This document shows, one piece after another, positions 26,171 to 35,741 of a stretch of 64,000 nt of DNA. Where the stretch lies: contig NZ_JACSMA010000004.1 of the NCBI RefSeq assembly GCF_018618415.1, forward strand, positions 143,704 through 207,703, in the 5' to 3' direction. The notes under the pieces were generated by a model that saw only the letters and a list, made by a program, of their open reading frames with translations, was not told where the DNA came from and made no database searches. The first letter of the stretch is position 1. Each line of letters starts with the position of its first letter. Source of the stretch: Exiguobacterium sp. s146. GTDB lineage: Bacteria; Bacillota; Bacilli; Exiguobacteriales; Exiguobacteriaceae. Both the position numbers and the translations under genes were made by a program.

Positions 26171-26185
26171 AGTTGTATAGACCAA
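26171..26185 (-). promoter_or_regulatory. Probable NagR operator in the nagA promoter
   Basis: On the minus strand TTGGTCTATACAACT, an imperfect dyad, lies between a poor -35 (TTAAAA) and a TATACT -10 element spaced 17 bp apart. It shares TTGGTCTATA with the nagR promoter and resembles the dre sites of B. subtilis NagR. Binding there would block RNA polymerase. Confidence 0.6.
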
Positions 26186-26245
26186 TTATTTTAACAAGTG
26201 AACTCCATTTCCCCCATCCTTTGCCCGTCCTGATTCTCCCTCAAA

Positions 26246-26276
26246 CAAAAAAAGGCTGACGCCGTGGCGTCAACCT
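26246..26276 (-). terminator. Terminator of the MATE gene
   Basis: GGTTGACGCC / GGCGTCAGCC hairpin followed by eight T on the minus strand. Confidence 0.85.
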
Positions 26277-26278
26277 AT

Positions 26279-27655
26279 TCACAGTTTAGAGGGCTCGTTC
26301 GTGAGCGGTTGGGCCTCATACCGTTTGACGATATGGATGAGACGCATGACCAGCAACACGGCTCCGGCCGCTAAACCGGCGATCAAACCGATCCAATAGC
26401 CGTCCGGTCCGAATCCGAACTGTTCGGCGAGCGCATAGCCGAGCGGCAGGCCGATAACCCAATAGGCGATGAGCGATAAGATGAGCGTCACGTTGACGTC
26501 CTTGAACCCGCGCAAAATCCCTTGAATCGGGGCGGCAACCGCATCCGACAATTGGAAGAAGACCGCAAAAATCATGAAGTGGGCCGCGAGTTCCACGACG
26601 GCCGCATCATTCGTATAAATGGCAGCGACGCGCTCGTTCTGCCAGAACAAGAGCGCACCTGAGAACAGTGAGACGCCGAGACAGAGGGTGATCCCAATCT
26701 TGGCGTAGCGGACGGCATCCTTGAGTCGCCTTGCACCGAGCTCATAGCCGACGACGATCGTGAGGGCGCTCGACGCGGACAACGGTAGCATGTAGACAAA
26801 CGAAGCGAAGTTGATGGCCGCTTGGTGGGCCGCGACGATATTGTCTCCGTATTCACTCAAGAGCAACGTCACCGCCGCAAAGATACTCACTTCTGCAAAA
26901 ATGGCAAGCCCGATCGGTGTCCCGAGTTTGAGCAATTCTTTTTGTCTTGGCCAGAAGATTCGTTCCACCGAGCGCAAGAAGCGATATTCCAGGAACGGCT
27001 TCCCGTTCCGGACGAACGCGAACGCCATGAAGAAGAGCAACCAATACGTGATGGCCGAGGCGATTCCGGCCCCGACCCCGCCATACGCCGGAACGCCGAG
27101 TTTTCCAAAGATGAAGATGTAGTTTAACCCGACGTTAATGGGTAACCCTAATAGTATAAGCAGCATCGAGATTCGCGTCTTGCCGAGTGAGTCCATGAGC
27201 GTGCGTAGCACGTTGAACAAGAACATCGGCAACACACCGAATCCGAGGGCGAACAAATAGCCTTTGGCGATCCGTTTCCCTTCCTCGCTCAGTCCCATGC
27301 CGTCGACAGCCGTCGGGACGAGAAAGAAGCCGAGCACGAGCGTCGCGATGCTAAGGCCGATCGCTAAGTATACGCCTTGGTACAGCGTCCGTTGTATTTG
27401 TTGGATATTGCGGGCCCCGAGCGCCTGGGCGACAATCGGTGCGACTGCGAGCAGAATCCCGCTCAACCCCGTATACACCGGCATCCATAAACTCGACCCG
27501 ACCCCGACACCCGCCAAATCGACGGCGCCGGCCCGACCCGACATGACCGTGTCAAAAAAGCTGATTAAGTAAAACGACACTTGTGTCACCAAAATCGGGA
27601 AGAAGATGGTGAAGAACAGTTTGATTTTTTCATTTAGTGAATGTGTTTGATACAT
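26279..27655 (-). CDS. MATE-family multidrug/cation exporter
   Basis: A 458-residue membrane protein of the MATE family with about 12 helices that exports drugs or toxic metabolites in exchange for Na+ or H+. Typical segments are FPILVTQVSFYLISFFDTVMSG, VGVGSSLWMPVYTGLSGIL, VAPIVAQALGARN and, in the second half, GTPIGLAIFAEVSIFAAVTL and AAHQAAINFASFVYM. The closest known group seems to be B. subtilis YeeO/NorM-like proteins. The ATG at 27655 is preferred because GAGG lies 8 bases before it; the ATG at 27667 coincides with that ribosome site. It faces the CHAD gene with only 37 bp between start codons. Substrate unknown. Confidence 0.88.
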   Translation of the reverse strand: MYQTHSLNEKIKLFFTIFFPILVTQVSFYLISFFDTVMSGRAGAVDLAGVGVGSSLWMPVYTGLSGILLAVAPIVAQALGARNIQQIQRTLYQGVYLAIGLSIATLVLGFFLVPTAVDGMGLSEEGKRIAKGYLFALGFGVLPMFLFNVLRTLMDSLGKTRISMLLILLGLPINVGLNYIFIFGKLGVPAYGGVGAGIASAITYWLLFFMAFAFVRNGKPFLEYRFLRSVERIFWPRQKELLKLGTPIGLAIFAEVSIFAAVTLLLSEYGDNIVAAHQAAINFASFVYMLPLSASSALTIVVGYELGARRLKDAVRYAKIGITLCLGVSLFSGALLFWQNERVAAIYTNDAAVVELAAHFMIFAVFFQLSDAVAAPIQGILRGFKDVNVTLILSLIAYWVIGLPLGYALAEQFGFGPDGYWIGLIAGLAAGAVLLVMRLIHIVKRYEAQPLTNEPSKL

Positions 27656-27692
27656 GGACAACCTCATCTCATTTCAGAAAGGAAAAATTAGA

Positions 27693-28466
27693 ATGAATCA
27701 ACGGAATGCAGAAAAATTAAAATATGAGCTGTTAGAGACGTGGAACACGTTCAATCATTATATGACCGAGGCGCTGACGTTCCAAAACAGCGAAGATATC
27801 CACCAAGCCCGGGTCCGCCTGCGCAAGCTATTGACGTTCATCCAATTGTACGACACGAAGCCTTCGACGTATCGCCAATTGAAACAGCTGATGGAGGCGC
27901 TCGGAGCGGTGCGTGACGGCGACGTCCTCCTTGAGGGGCTCGCCGTCGAGACCGAGCTCGACCAAGCGTTCGCGGATCACGTGGAAGCGCAGCGTGCCAA
28001 AGACCGCACGCTCCTGAAAGCACGTGTGACCGAAAAAATGACGCCTTCGCTCGACCAGCAAGTCCGGCGCTTCATCGGCGGGCAGCTGTTTCGCGCCTTT
28101 CGCAAACAAGACGCGGCGTCTTTTCTCGATAAAGCCAAAGCCGACCGCAAGCGTCGCATCGAGACCCATCACGAAGCGACGAAACGGACCGATCGGCTCG
28201 ATACGCTCCACAAAGTCAGGCTCGCCGTGAAACGGGAGCGTTATTTGAATGAGTACTTATTGAACTATGAGCCGAGCGCCTCCAAAGACCAAGTCCAAAA
28301 ACTGAAGCGGCTCCAGACCGAACTCGGCGACATGAATGACCGGCATCAGCTCTTGTTGCGCTGGACCGACTTCACGCCACCCGCCGCCTTGACCGACGAC
28401 TATGAACAAGTCATCCAAGCGTTGCACACCCGGCTCGACGAATCGGTCGACGCCATCAAGCTTTAA
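27693..28466 (+). CDS. CHAD-domain protein (putative polyphosphate-binding)
   Basis: A 257-residue soluble protein made of one CHAD domain (conserved histidine alpha-helical domain), two four-helix bundles with a strongly basic face. The N-terminal SEDIHQARVRLRKLLTFIQLY holds the conserved His/Arg cluster, repeated later as DTLHKVRLAVKRERYLNEYL. CHAD proteins bind inorganic polyphosphate and often pair with CYTH phosphatases or ppk; no such gene is seen here. The ATG at 27693 is preceded by AGAAAGGA. Its stop overlaps the convergent glsA stop by four bases, and no terminator separates them. Confidence 0.85.
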   Translation: MNQRNAEKLKYELLETWNTFNHYMTEALTFQNSEDIHQARVRLRKLLTFIQLYDTKPSTYRQLKQLMEALGAVRDGDVLLEGLAVETELDQAFADHVEAQRAKDRTLLKARVTEKMTPSLDQQVRRFIGGQLFRAFRKQDAASFLDKAKADRKRRIETHHEATKRTDRLDTLHKVRLAVKRERYLNEYLLNYEPSASKDQVQKLKRLQTELGDMNDRHQLLLRWTDFTPPAALTDDYEQVIQALHTRLDESVDAIKL

Positions 28467-29404
28467 CGGGACGTATAGCGTTCGACGAGCAGTTCAAGCA
28501 ACTTCATCCCGGCAATCGAGTTTCCTTTTGAGTCGAGGGCGGGACCGAAAATCCCAAAGCCGACATCACTCAACCCGAGCTCATGCTTGCCGGTCGCGAG
28601 AATCGCACCCGACACCCCGCTCTTTCCAGGCAGACCGACACGGACGGCAAACTCACCCGAGGCGTCGTACATGCCGCACGTCGTCATGATCGCTTTGACG
28701 ATGCGGACGACACGACGCGGAATCAACTCTTCGCCTGTGACCGGGTCTTCGCCGTTGCCGGATAGAATCCGACCGATGCGCGCCAAGTCAAAACAATCGA
28801 TTTCGATGGCACACTGTTTCGTGTACACATCGATAATCTCATCGACATCACCCTCGACGATTCCGTGATGGCGCATGAAATAGAGCAAGGCCCGGTTCAA
28901 GTCGGTCGTCTCGTATTCCGAGCGGGCGACTTTTTCGTTGTACGTGACTTTCTCGACCGGGACATCGAGCAACGTCGCCAAAAATTGACGGAACTGATAG
29001 ATTTTCAGCTCCGCCGTATCCCCCAAAATCATGCTCGTGACCGCAAGCGCCCCGGCGTTAATCATCGGATTGAGCGGCTTCGATGGCACCGTCTCTTCAA
29101 GTTTGGCGATCGAGTTGAACGCATCACCCGTCGGTTCCATGCCGACTTTAGAGAACACGTAATCTTCCCCGAACTCCATCAAGACGTAACAGAGCGTCAA
29201 CGCCTTCGAGACGCTTTGAATCGTGAATTTATGATGGACGTCCCCCGCATGAATATAAGAACCATCAGGTAGGCAAATCGCCACGCCGAGCAAATCATCT
29301 TGTACATGCGCAAGCTCGGGAATATAGTCGGCGACTTTTCCTTGTGCTGTGTACGGACGACACTCGTCGACCAAATGCGCCAACTGCTGTTCCAATACGT
29401 TCAT
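28463..29404 (-). CDS. glsA: Glutaminase
   Basis: Serine-lysine type glutaminase (beta-lactamase fold) of 313 residues that hydrolyses glutamine to glutamate and ammonia. The catalytic SxxK is in FTIQSVSKALTLCYV, followed by NPMINAGALAVTSMI, VARSEYETTDLNRALLYFM with the active-site tyrosine, and GKSGVSGAILA near the C-terminus. Length matches B. subtilis YbgJ/YlaM (about 310). ATG 29404 follows GAGGTGA. It is the gene after a small membrane protein on the same strand, which it does not overlap. Confidence 0.95.
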   Translation of the reverse strand: MNVLEQQLAHLVDECRPYTAQGKVADYIPELAHVQDDLLGVAICLPDGSYIHAGDVHHKFTIQSVSKALTLCYVLMEFGEDYVFSKVGMEPTGDAFNSIAKLEETVPSKPLNPMINAGALAVTSMILGDTAELKIYQFRQFLATLLDVPVEKVTYNEKVARSEYETTDLNRALLYFMRHHGIVEGDVDEIIDVYTKQCAIEIDCFDLARIGRILSGNGEDPVTGEELIPRRVVRIVKAIMTTCGMYDASGEFAVRVGLPGKSGVSGAILATGKHELGLSDVGFGIFGPALDSKGNSIAGMKLLELLVERYTSR

Positions 29405-29461
29405 CCAATCACCTCATGTCCGATAGTTTTACCCGGGTCATCTTAACATATTTGCAGACGG

Positions 29462-29635
29462 TTAACCATCAAGTGGACCGTCTTCCTTGTCCGGCTTATA
29501 CCATTCCTCGTCGGCCCACAAAACGGACGGGCTGTCCTCATCCCCTTCGAGCTTCTCGCCATGTCGATTCATCGAGACGATGAACGCGAGGATACCGACC
29601 ACGACGATCGTCGACGCAATCCCGAACCAAACCAT
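29462..29635 (-). CDS. Small single-span membrane protein, 57 aa
   Basis: Not assigned to a family. The N-terminus MVWFGIASTIVVVGILAFIV forms one transmembrane helix, followed by SMNRHGEKL and an acidic, Trp-containing cytosolic tail (LWADEEWYKPDKEDG). The ATG at 29635 has GAAGGAGG ten bases upstream, a strong ribosome site; an in-frame ATG at 29653 would lie before that site. It precedes glsA by 57 bp on the same strand and may be cotranscribed with it. Function unknown. Confidence 0.7.
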   Translation of the reverse strand: MVWFGIASTIVVVGILAFIVSMNRHGEKLEGDEDSPSVLWADEEWYKPDKEDGPLDG

Positions 29636-29745
29636 GAGTGGTCCTCCTTCCAATCGTGACGAATTTGTCTAGAACCGTGTGAGACTTATCCTATGTCTAC
29701 GGCAACATTCTCGGTACCGTTAGTAGGAATACTACATAGAAATGG

Positions 29746-31110
29746 GTGAATGGATTGAACAAGATTGCAATCATCGGTGGAGGGATTACGGGTATGGCCG
29801 CCGCCTACTACGCGAAACAGGCGGGTGCGCACGTCACATTGTATGAAGCAAGTGACCGAATCGGCGGAAAAATCAAGACCGTCTATCGAGACGGGTTCGT
29901 CTTAGAATGCGGGCCGGACGGATATATGGCCCGGAAGCCGACCTTGACCGACCTGATTACCGAACTCGGGCTTGGCGATGACCTCGTCCGGTCGATGACC
30001 GGGACGTCGTACATTTACGTGCGGAACCAACTGCGCCAGATGCCCGTCGGTTCGGTCATGGGCATTCCGACCAAATTCTGGCCGATGGTCAAGACGGATC
30101 TGTTCACGTGGCGCGGCAAACTCCGAGCCGGTCTGGATCTCGTGCTGCCACGCGTCTATGCGGGATCCGACATCTCACTCGACACGTTCTTCCGCGCCCG
30201 GCTCGGCTCAGAAGTCGTCGAGGCGATGATCGAACCGCTCCTATCCGGAATTTACAATGGTACGCTTGACGATATGAGTATCGAGTCTACTTTCCCTCAG
30301 TTTATCACGATTGAACAGAAAACACGCAGCCTGATTCTCGGTATGAAAGCATTAACGCCACCTGTCCAAGCCGGTGTCAAACCGCGCGAGGCCGGAAAGT
30401 TTCTATCGCTCGGACAAGGGCTCGGCGTCCTCATCGAAGCACTCCGTCCGTCGATTGACCGCCTCTGTCTCGAGACACGGGTCGCGTCCGTCCGTCCCCA
30501 TGAAGTCGTGCTCGAGGACGGGACGGTCGAGTCGTTTGACGGCATCGTGTTAGCGACTTCGCCAAACGCGCTCGGCCCGCTCCTCGGTCTCCCGGAAGCG
30601 GAACGGTTGTCGGCATTGAAACGCACGTCTTCCATCACCGTGCTCGCGGCGTTCGAGAAAGCAGACGTCGCGGCACTCGACGGGACGGGCTATGTCATCG
30701 CCAAAGGTGAAGGCAACGCCTTGACCGCTTGTAGCTGGATGCATAAGAAATGGCCGCATATGGCGCCCGACAACAAAGCGCTGTTACGCGTCTATATCGG
30801 CTCCGCATTCGTGCCCGACTTGTTGGCAGAGTCCGACGAGACGGTCGCTGCCTTCGCGCTCGGTGAGCTTCGGAAAATCCAACACGTCGGCACGCCCCTC
30901 TTCACGAAAGTCGAGCGGCACGTCGACACGATGCCGCAGTATGAGGTCGGCCATAAACAATACGTGCGGGCGTTCGAAGAGACGATGTCCTCCCTCGACG
31001 GCATCGAAGCTTGCGGGGCAATCTTGCACGGCGTCGGTCTCCCGGACTGCGTCGACTCGGCCAAACAGGCTGTCACCCGCATCATGGCAAGACAGGCGGT
31101 GTCCGTATGA
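29746..31110 (+). CDS. hemY: Coproporphyrinogen III oxidase (HemY/CgoX type)
   Basis: FAD-dependent oxidase of 454 residues that in Gram-positive bacteria oxidises coproporphyrinogen III to coproporphyrin III in the coproporphyrin-dependent heme pathway. The dinucleotide motif IAIIGGGITGMAAAYYA at 8-24 continues into YEASDRIGGKIKTV. ECGPDGYMARKPTLTDLI, AMIEPLLSGIYNGTLDD and the C-terminal GVGLPDCVDSAKQ are CgoX-like. The start is uncertain: GTG at 29746 or TTG at 29755, neither with a strong ribosome site, so translation may be weak. It overlaps the next gene, a radical SAM enzyme, by four bases (ATGA). hemE and hemH are not adjacent. Confidence 0.9.
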   Translation: MNGLNKIAIIGGGITGMAAAYYAKQAGAHVTLYEASDRIGGKIKTVYRDGFVLECGPDGYMARKPTLTDLITELGLGDDLVRSMTGTSYIYVRNQLRQMPVGSVMGIPTKFWPMVKTDLFTWRGKLRAGLDLVLPRVYAGSDISLDTFFRARLGSEVVEAMIEPLLSGIYNGTLDDMSIESTFPQFITIEQKTRSLILGMKALTPPVQAGVKPREAGKFLSLGQGLGVLIEALRPSIDRLCLETRVASVRPHEVVLEDGTVESFDGIVLATSPNALGPLLGLPEAERLSALKRTSSITVLAAFEKADVAALDGTGYVIAKGEGNALTACSWMHKKWPHMAPDNKALLRVYIGSAFVPDLLAESDETVAAFALGELRKIQHVGTPLFTKVERHVDTMPQYEVGHKQYVRAFEETMSSLDGIEACGAILHGVGLPDCVDSAKQAVTRIMARQAVSV

Positions 31111-32222
31111 AACGAATCGACTACAACGAGAATCCGTTCATCGTCATTTGGGAAGTGACACGTGCCTGTGCGCTGTCATGCGTCCATTGCCGGGCCGAGG
31201 CCCAGTTCCATCGATATCCGGGTGAACTTGACACCGCGCAAGGTAAGGCGCTCATCCGTGACATCCACGCGATGAACAACCCGATTCTCGTCTTCACCGG
31301 GGGCGATCCGCTCATGCGCGAAGACTTGTTCGAGCTGACGGAATACGCCGCCTCACTCGGGATGCGCGTCTCGATGACCCCATCGGCGACGCCGCGCGTG
31401 ACCCATGACGCCGTCAAACGGGCGAAAGATGCCGGATTGACACGCTGGGCGTTCTCGCTCGACGGTCCGGACGCCAAGTCGCATGACTATTTCCGCGGCA
31501 CGCGCGGCAGTTTCGAGCGGACGCTGCGCGGCATCTCCTACTTCCGGGAAGAATGCATGTCGTTCCAAATCAATACGACGGTCACGGAATATAACGTCGA
31601 CCAACTCCCGGAAATCGCCAAACTCGTTGGAGAGCTCGGCGTATCGGTGTGGACGCTGTTCTTCCTCGTACCGACCGGTCGCGGTTCGCTCTTGCAACCG
31701 ATCTCCCCGGAACGTCATGAGGACGTATTGCGCTGGGCGTTCGCCCTGCAAGAACACGTCCCGTTCATCATCTCGACGACCGAGGCCCAGTTTTATCGGC
31801 GCATCGCCCGGCAAGAGAATCAGCGGCGAAAAAACGAGGGCTTGCCACCGATCGGCCATCCGCATGACGATCTCGCCAAGGCACCGCGCGGCACGAATGA
31901 CGGCAACGGCTTCGTGTTCATCTCACACACGGGTGACGTGCAACCGTCCGGATTTTTGCCGATTACGTGCGGCAACGTGAAACAGACACCGCTCGCCGAC
32001 ATCTATCGGCAGCATCCGGTCTTCCAATCGCTCCGTGACCCCGATACGCATCACGGAAAATGCGGCTATTGCGAGTATCGTTACGTCTGCGGCGGCTCCC
32101 GGGCACGAGCTTACGCCGTCACCGGTGACTATAAAGCCGAAGAGCCGTACTGCATCTATCAACCCACAACGACTACACAAACAAAGAGCGCCGGCAGTAG
32201 CCAGTGCTCTCTGTTTGTTTAA
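31107..32222 (+). CDS. Radical SAM/SPASM protein coupled to hemY
   Basis: A 371-residue radical SAM enzyme. The [4Fe-4S] motif CxxxCxxC is C21, C25, C28 in [19 protein letters not shown] is the SAM-binding GGE-like motif; [16 protein letters not shown] follows. The C-terminal SPASM region has [12 protein letters not shown] and a later cysteine for auxiliary clusters. It looks like the TIGR04053 group, which is related to heme-type enzymes such as AhbD and NirJ, but no reaction is established. The ATG at 31107 overlaps the hemY stop, so production is coupled to CgoX and a tetrapyrrole role is plausible. The C-terminus converges on clpB with overlapping stop codons. Confidence 0.78.
   Translation: MKRIDYNENPFIVIWEVTRACALSCVHCRAEAQFHRYPGELDTAQGKALIRDIHAMNNPILVFTGGDPLMREDLFELTEYAASLGMRVSMTPSATPRVTHDAVKRAKDAGLTRWAFSLDGPDAKSHDYFRGTRGSFERTLRGISYFREECMSFQINTTVTEYNVDQLPEIAKLVGELGVSVWTLFFLVPTGRGSLLQPISPERHEDVLRWAFALQEHVPFIISTTEAQFYRRIARQENQRRKNEGLPPIGHPHDDLAKAPRGTNDGNGFVFISHTGDVQPSGFLPITCGNVKQTPLADIYRQHPVFQSLRDPDTHHGKCGYCEYRYVCGGSRARAYAVTGDYKAEEPYCIYQPTTTTQTKSAGSSQCSLFV
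32180..32220. terminator. Terminator within the 3' end of the radical SAM gene
   Basis: AGAGCGCCGGC pairs with GCCAGTGCTCT (one mismatch), extended by ACAAA and TTTGT flanks, in the last codons of the gene. It can serve both this gene and convergent clpB. Confidence 0.55.
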
Positions 32223-34810
32223 TGGGTCACCGTCGCGGGACGGAGCGTCAACTCGTCGTTCTCGACGTCGATGACGACTGTCTGTCCGTCCTCGATGTCT
32301 CCGGCGAGGATACTGCGGGCGAGCTTCGTCTCAATCGTCCGTTGCACGTATCGATTGATCGGACGGGCCCCGAACTGAGGTTCATACGCCTCGTCAGCGA
32401 TGAACGCTTTCGCCGCATCCGTAATCTCGATTCGAATCGAGCGGGCCGTCAAACGACTGCCCATGCGCGCGACCGCTTTCTCGACGATTTGACCGATTTG
32501 GGCTCGGGTGAGCGGATGGAACAGAATCGTCTCATCGACCCGGTTCAAAAACTCGGGCCGGAAGTGGCGGCGGAGCCGCTCGATGACTTGGCGCTCTTCC
32601 GCCTCATCGATGACACCATCCTTCGCCGCCTCGAGCAAGATGTCGGCCCCGATATTCGACGTCATGATGACGATCGTGTTCTTGAAGTCGACGACACGTC
32701 CGTGTGAGTCGGTCAAGCGACCATCATCGAGCAGTTGCAGCAAGATGTTGAACACGTCGGCATGGGCTTTCTCGACTTCATCGAGCAACAGCACCGAGTA
32801 CGGATTGCGGCGGACCGCTTCCGTCAACTGGCCGCCTTCCTCATAGCCGATATAGCCGGGAGGTGCCCCGACGAGACGTGACACAGCGTGTTTCTCCATA
32901 TATTCGCTCATGTCGAGACGAACGATATGGTCTTCCGAGTCGAACATCGCCTCCGCGAGCGCTTTCCCGAGTTCGGTCTTCCCGACACCGGTCGGCCCAA
33001 GGAAGAGGAACGACCCTATCGGGCGGTTCGGGTCTTTAATACCGGCCCGGGCCCGAATGACGGCATCGCTGACGAGACGGATCGCATCGTCTTGTCCGAA
33101 GACGCGTTGATGGAGCACGGTCTCGAGATTGAGCAACTTATCGCGTTCCCCTTCCGTCAGTTTCATCACAGGGATGCCCGTCCACTTCGAGACGACCTCG
33201 GCGATTTCTTCCTCGGTCACTTCTTCCCGGACGAGTTCACGCGTCACGGAACCGGCGAGCCGTTCCGCTTCCACGAGTTCACGCTCGAGTTCCGGGATGC
33301 GGCCATATTTGAGTTCCGAGGCCCGGTTCAAGTCATAGCGACTTTCGGCTTCTTGCAGTTCAAGCTTCACTTTCTCCAAGTCGCCGCGGATGTGTTGAAC
33401 GCGGTGCGTCGACTCTTTCTCATTCTCCCATCGGAGACGGAGCGCATCGGACTGTTCCCGAATCGAGGCGAGTTCTTGTTGAAGTGCATCGAGCCGTTTT
33501 TTCGAGGCATCATCACTCTCTTTCTTCAAGGCCGCTTCCTCGATTTCGAGTTGCATGACACGGCGCACGAGTTCATCGAGCTCGGCCGGCATCGATTCCA
33601 TCTCCGTCCGAATCATCGCACACGACTCGTCGACGAGGTCGATTGCCTTGTCCGGCATGAACCGGTCAGTGATATAGCGGTTCGAAAGGACGGCCGCGGC
33701 GACCAGGGCGTTATCGTGAATGCGGACGCCGTGGTGAATCTCGAACCGTTCTTTCAACCCACGCAGAATCGACACCGTGTCCTCGACGTCCGGCTCATCG
33801 ACGAGCACTTGTTGGAAGCGGCGCTCAAGCGCCGGGTCCTTCTCGATATACTGGCGATACTCATCGAGCGTCGTCGCGCCGATACAATGGAGCTCACCGC
33901 GCGCGAGCATCGGTTTGAGCATGTTCCCGGCATCCATCGCCCCTTCCGATTTGCCGGCCCCGACAATCGTGTGCAATTCGTCGATGAAGAGAATGATTTT
34001 CCCTTCCGCTTCTTTCACTTCGTTCAAGACGGCTTGGAGCCGCTCTTCGAACTCGCCGCGGTATTTGGCACCGGCGACGAGTGAACTCATATCGAGACTG
34101 AAAATCGTCTTATCTTTCAAGCTCTCCGGAACGTCCCCACGGACGATCCGTTGGGCGAGCCCTTCGACGATCGCCGTCTTCCCGACACCCGGCTCCCCGA
34201 TTAAGACCGGGTTGTTTTTTGTCTTCCGGCTCAAGATACGGATGACGCGGCGTATCTCACTATCGCGCCCGATGACGGGATCGATTTTGCCGGTCTTCAC
34301 TTCTTGAATCAAATCGCGGCCGTATTTCGTCAAAACGTCATACGTCGCTTCCGGCGACTTCGACGTGATGCGTCGATTGCCACGGACCGCGACGAGCGCT
34401 TCGCGTAGCTTGTCCTCGGTCACACCTTTGCGCTCGAGCATGCTCTGCGCCTGGCTCTTGTTCATGATGATACCGAGCAGGACGTGCTCGACCGAGACGT
34501 ACTCGTCGCTCATCCCGGTCGCTTCCCGCTCCGCCGTCGTCAATACGTTCAAGAGCGACGATGAGATCATCGGTGTCGTCGGTGTCTGCAGCTTCGGCGC
34601 ATTTTTGAGTGCCATCGCGACCTCGGCCTCGATGTCAGCAACGCTCAACTCCATCTTTTGCAGCAACAGCGGCGCGATGCCGTCCGTTTGTGAAATCATC
34701 GATGCCAAGACGTGCCATTCGTTCATCTCGCTATGGTGGTACTGTTTCGCAAGTGCCTGCGAGCTGACGATGCCTTCATGTGCTTTATCGGTAAATCGAT
34801 TGAAATCCAT
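32219..34810 (-). CDS. clpB: ATP-dependent disaggregase ClpB
   Basis: AAA+ chaperone of 863 residues that, with DnaK, extracts proteins from aggregates. Order: N domain ([20 protein letters not shown]), first AAA+ with GEPGVGKT near 206, coiled-coil middle domain (about 410-525, rich in E/K/R/L), and second AAA+ with [15 protein letters not shown] near 605 and arginine-finger and sensor motifs. There is no IGF/L loop for ClpP, so this is ClpB rather than ClpC. It is the second gene of an operon with a J-domain protein, 18 bp apart, under a CtsR box. ATG 34810 follows AAGGAGG. Confidence 0.96.
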   Translation of the reverse strand: MDFNRFTDKAHEGIVSSQALAKQYHHSEMNEWHVLASMISQTDGIAPLLLQKMELSVADIEAEVAMALKNAPKLQTPTTPMISSSLLNVLTTAEREATGMSDEYVSVEHVLLGIIMNKSQAQSMLERKGVTEDKLREALVAVRGNRRITSKSPEATYDVLTKYGRDLIQEVKTGKIDPVIGRDSEIRRVIRILSRKTKNNPVLIGEPGVGKTAIVEGLAQRIVRGDVPESLKDKTIFSLDMSSLVAGAKYRGEFEERLQAVLNEVKEAEGKIILFIDELHTIVGAGKSEGAMDAGNMLKPMLARGELHCIGATTLDEYRQYIEKDPALERRFQQVLVDEPDVEDTVSILRGLKERFEIHHGVRIHDNALVAAAVLSNRYITDRFMPDKAIDLVDESCAMIRTEMESMPAELDELVRRVMQLEIEEAALKKESDDASKKRLDALQQELASIREQSDALRLRWENEKESTHRVQHIRGDLEKVKLELQEAESRYDLNRASELKYGRIPELERELVEAERLAGSVTRELVREEVTEEEIAEVVSKWTGIPVMKLTEGERDKLLNLETVLHQRVFGQDDAIRLVSDAVIRARAGIKDPNRPIGSFLFLGPTGVGKTELGKALAEAMFDSEDHIVRLDMSEYMEKHAVSRLVGAPPGYIGYEEGGQLTEAVRRNPYSVLLLDEVEKAHADVFNILLQLLDDGRLTDSHGRVVDFKNTIVIMTSNIGADILLEAAKDGVIDEAEERQVIERLRRHFRPEFLNRVDETILFHPLTRAQIGQIVEKAVARMGSRLTARSIRIEITDAAKAFIADEAYEPQFGARPINRYVQRTIETKLARSILAGDIEDGQTVVIDVENDELTLRPATVTH

Positions 34811-34828
34811 ACTGTTTCCTCCTTAGAC

Positions 34829-35698
34829 TCAGCGTTCGAGTTGTTCGTAAACAGATCGGTGGGCGGCGTCGAGCGGCAAATCGACTTCGAGTTGCACGAA
34901 GAGATCTGACCGGACTTTCGAGGCGGTCATGAACCCGCGGCCCGGGATGCGCATCCGTTGACCCGGCCGTGACCCCGGTTTCACTTTCAGTTTGACCCGG
35001 CCGCCGTCGAGTGTCGCCACGACGACTTCGGTGCCGTCAAGGAAAGCGAGCGGACGCAACCGTTTGACGGTGATGACGTTCGCCCCTTCCCGACGATACG
35101 TATCATCATCGGTGAAATGGAGCTCGACATATACGTCGCCGCGGTCACCCGCTTGTCCGACCTTGCTGCTCTTGCCTTTGAGCCTTAACTTTTGCCCTTC
35201 ATGGGCGCCTTGCGGGATTTTCACGTTGACCGTTCCCGTCTGGAGACGCAGGCTCACCTTGGAATCAGACGTCAATTGACTGAGTGGCACGTTGACGCGC
35301 ACCGTCTCGTCAAGATCTTCTTCGACCGCTTGATTAAAGAAGCTGCCGAACATGTCCTCGAACCCGAACGTCCGCGATGTCGTCCGTGATCCGCCGCCAA
35401 ACTGGCGGAACAAGTCTTCGAACTGGGCCGATCCTTCCCCGTATCCGTCGCCGCTGTACCCTTGTCCTTGACCGAACGTCGGTCCTTCTGGGCTGCCATA
35501 GCGATCGTAATTCGCTTTCTTATCGGGATCGCTCAGCACGTCGAACGCTTCTTGGATTGCTTTGAACTTGTCCTGCGCGCCCGGATCTTTGTTCACGTCC
35601 GGATGGTATTGTTTTGCCAGTTTTCGATATGCTCGTTTAATGTCTTGGTCGGACGCCTGTTTTGGCACGCCAAGGACGTCATAATAGTTTTTTGCCAT
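34829..35698 (-). CDS. cbpA: J-domain co-chaperone, DnaJ/CbpA type without zinc finger
   Basis: A 289-residue class-B J-protein. The J domain (residues 4-68) has the HPD motif in YRKLAKQYHPDVNKDPGAQ; then a glycine-rich linker (FGQGQGYSGDGYGEGSAQF) and two C-terminal beta domains with LRLKGKSSKVG and RMRIPGRGFM. The four-cysteine zinc repeats of DnaJ are absent. It should stimulate DnaK and deliver substrates. Placement directly before clpB under the same heat-shock operator suggests a dedicated partner for DnaK/ClpB disaggregation. The symbol cbpA is used by analogy; ATG 35698 follows GAGGTG. Confidence 0.88.
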   Translation of the reverse strand: MAKNYYDVLGVPKQASDQDIKRAYRKLAKQYHPDVNKDPGAQDKFKAIQEAFDVLSDPDKKANYDRYGSPEGPTFGQGQGYSGDGYGEGSAQFEDLFRQFGGGSRTTSRTFGFEDMFGSFFNQAVEEDLDETVRVNVPLSQLTSDSKVSLRLQTGTVNVKIPQGAHEGQKLRLKGKSSKVGQAGDRGDVYVELHFTDDDTYRREGANVITVKRLRPLAFLDGTEVVVATLDGGRVKLKVKPGSRPGQRMRIPGRGFMTASKVRSDLFVQLEVDLPLDAAHRSVYEQLER

Positions 35699-35741
35699 CT
35701 CGTTTCACCTCACCTATCCCTTTCCCGATTCTGTTAAGTCT

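Noticed and set aside
32888..34084. A 398-codon open frame on the plus strand opposite clpB
   Set aside because: Shadow of a long GC-rich gene: no ribosome site, low-complexity R/E/F-rich translation, and clpB is intact on the other strand. The same applies to long antisense frames in purL, pcrA, dapA and the EAL genes.
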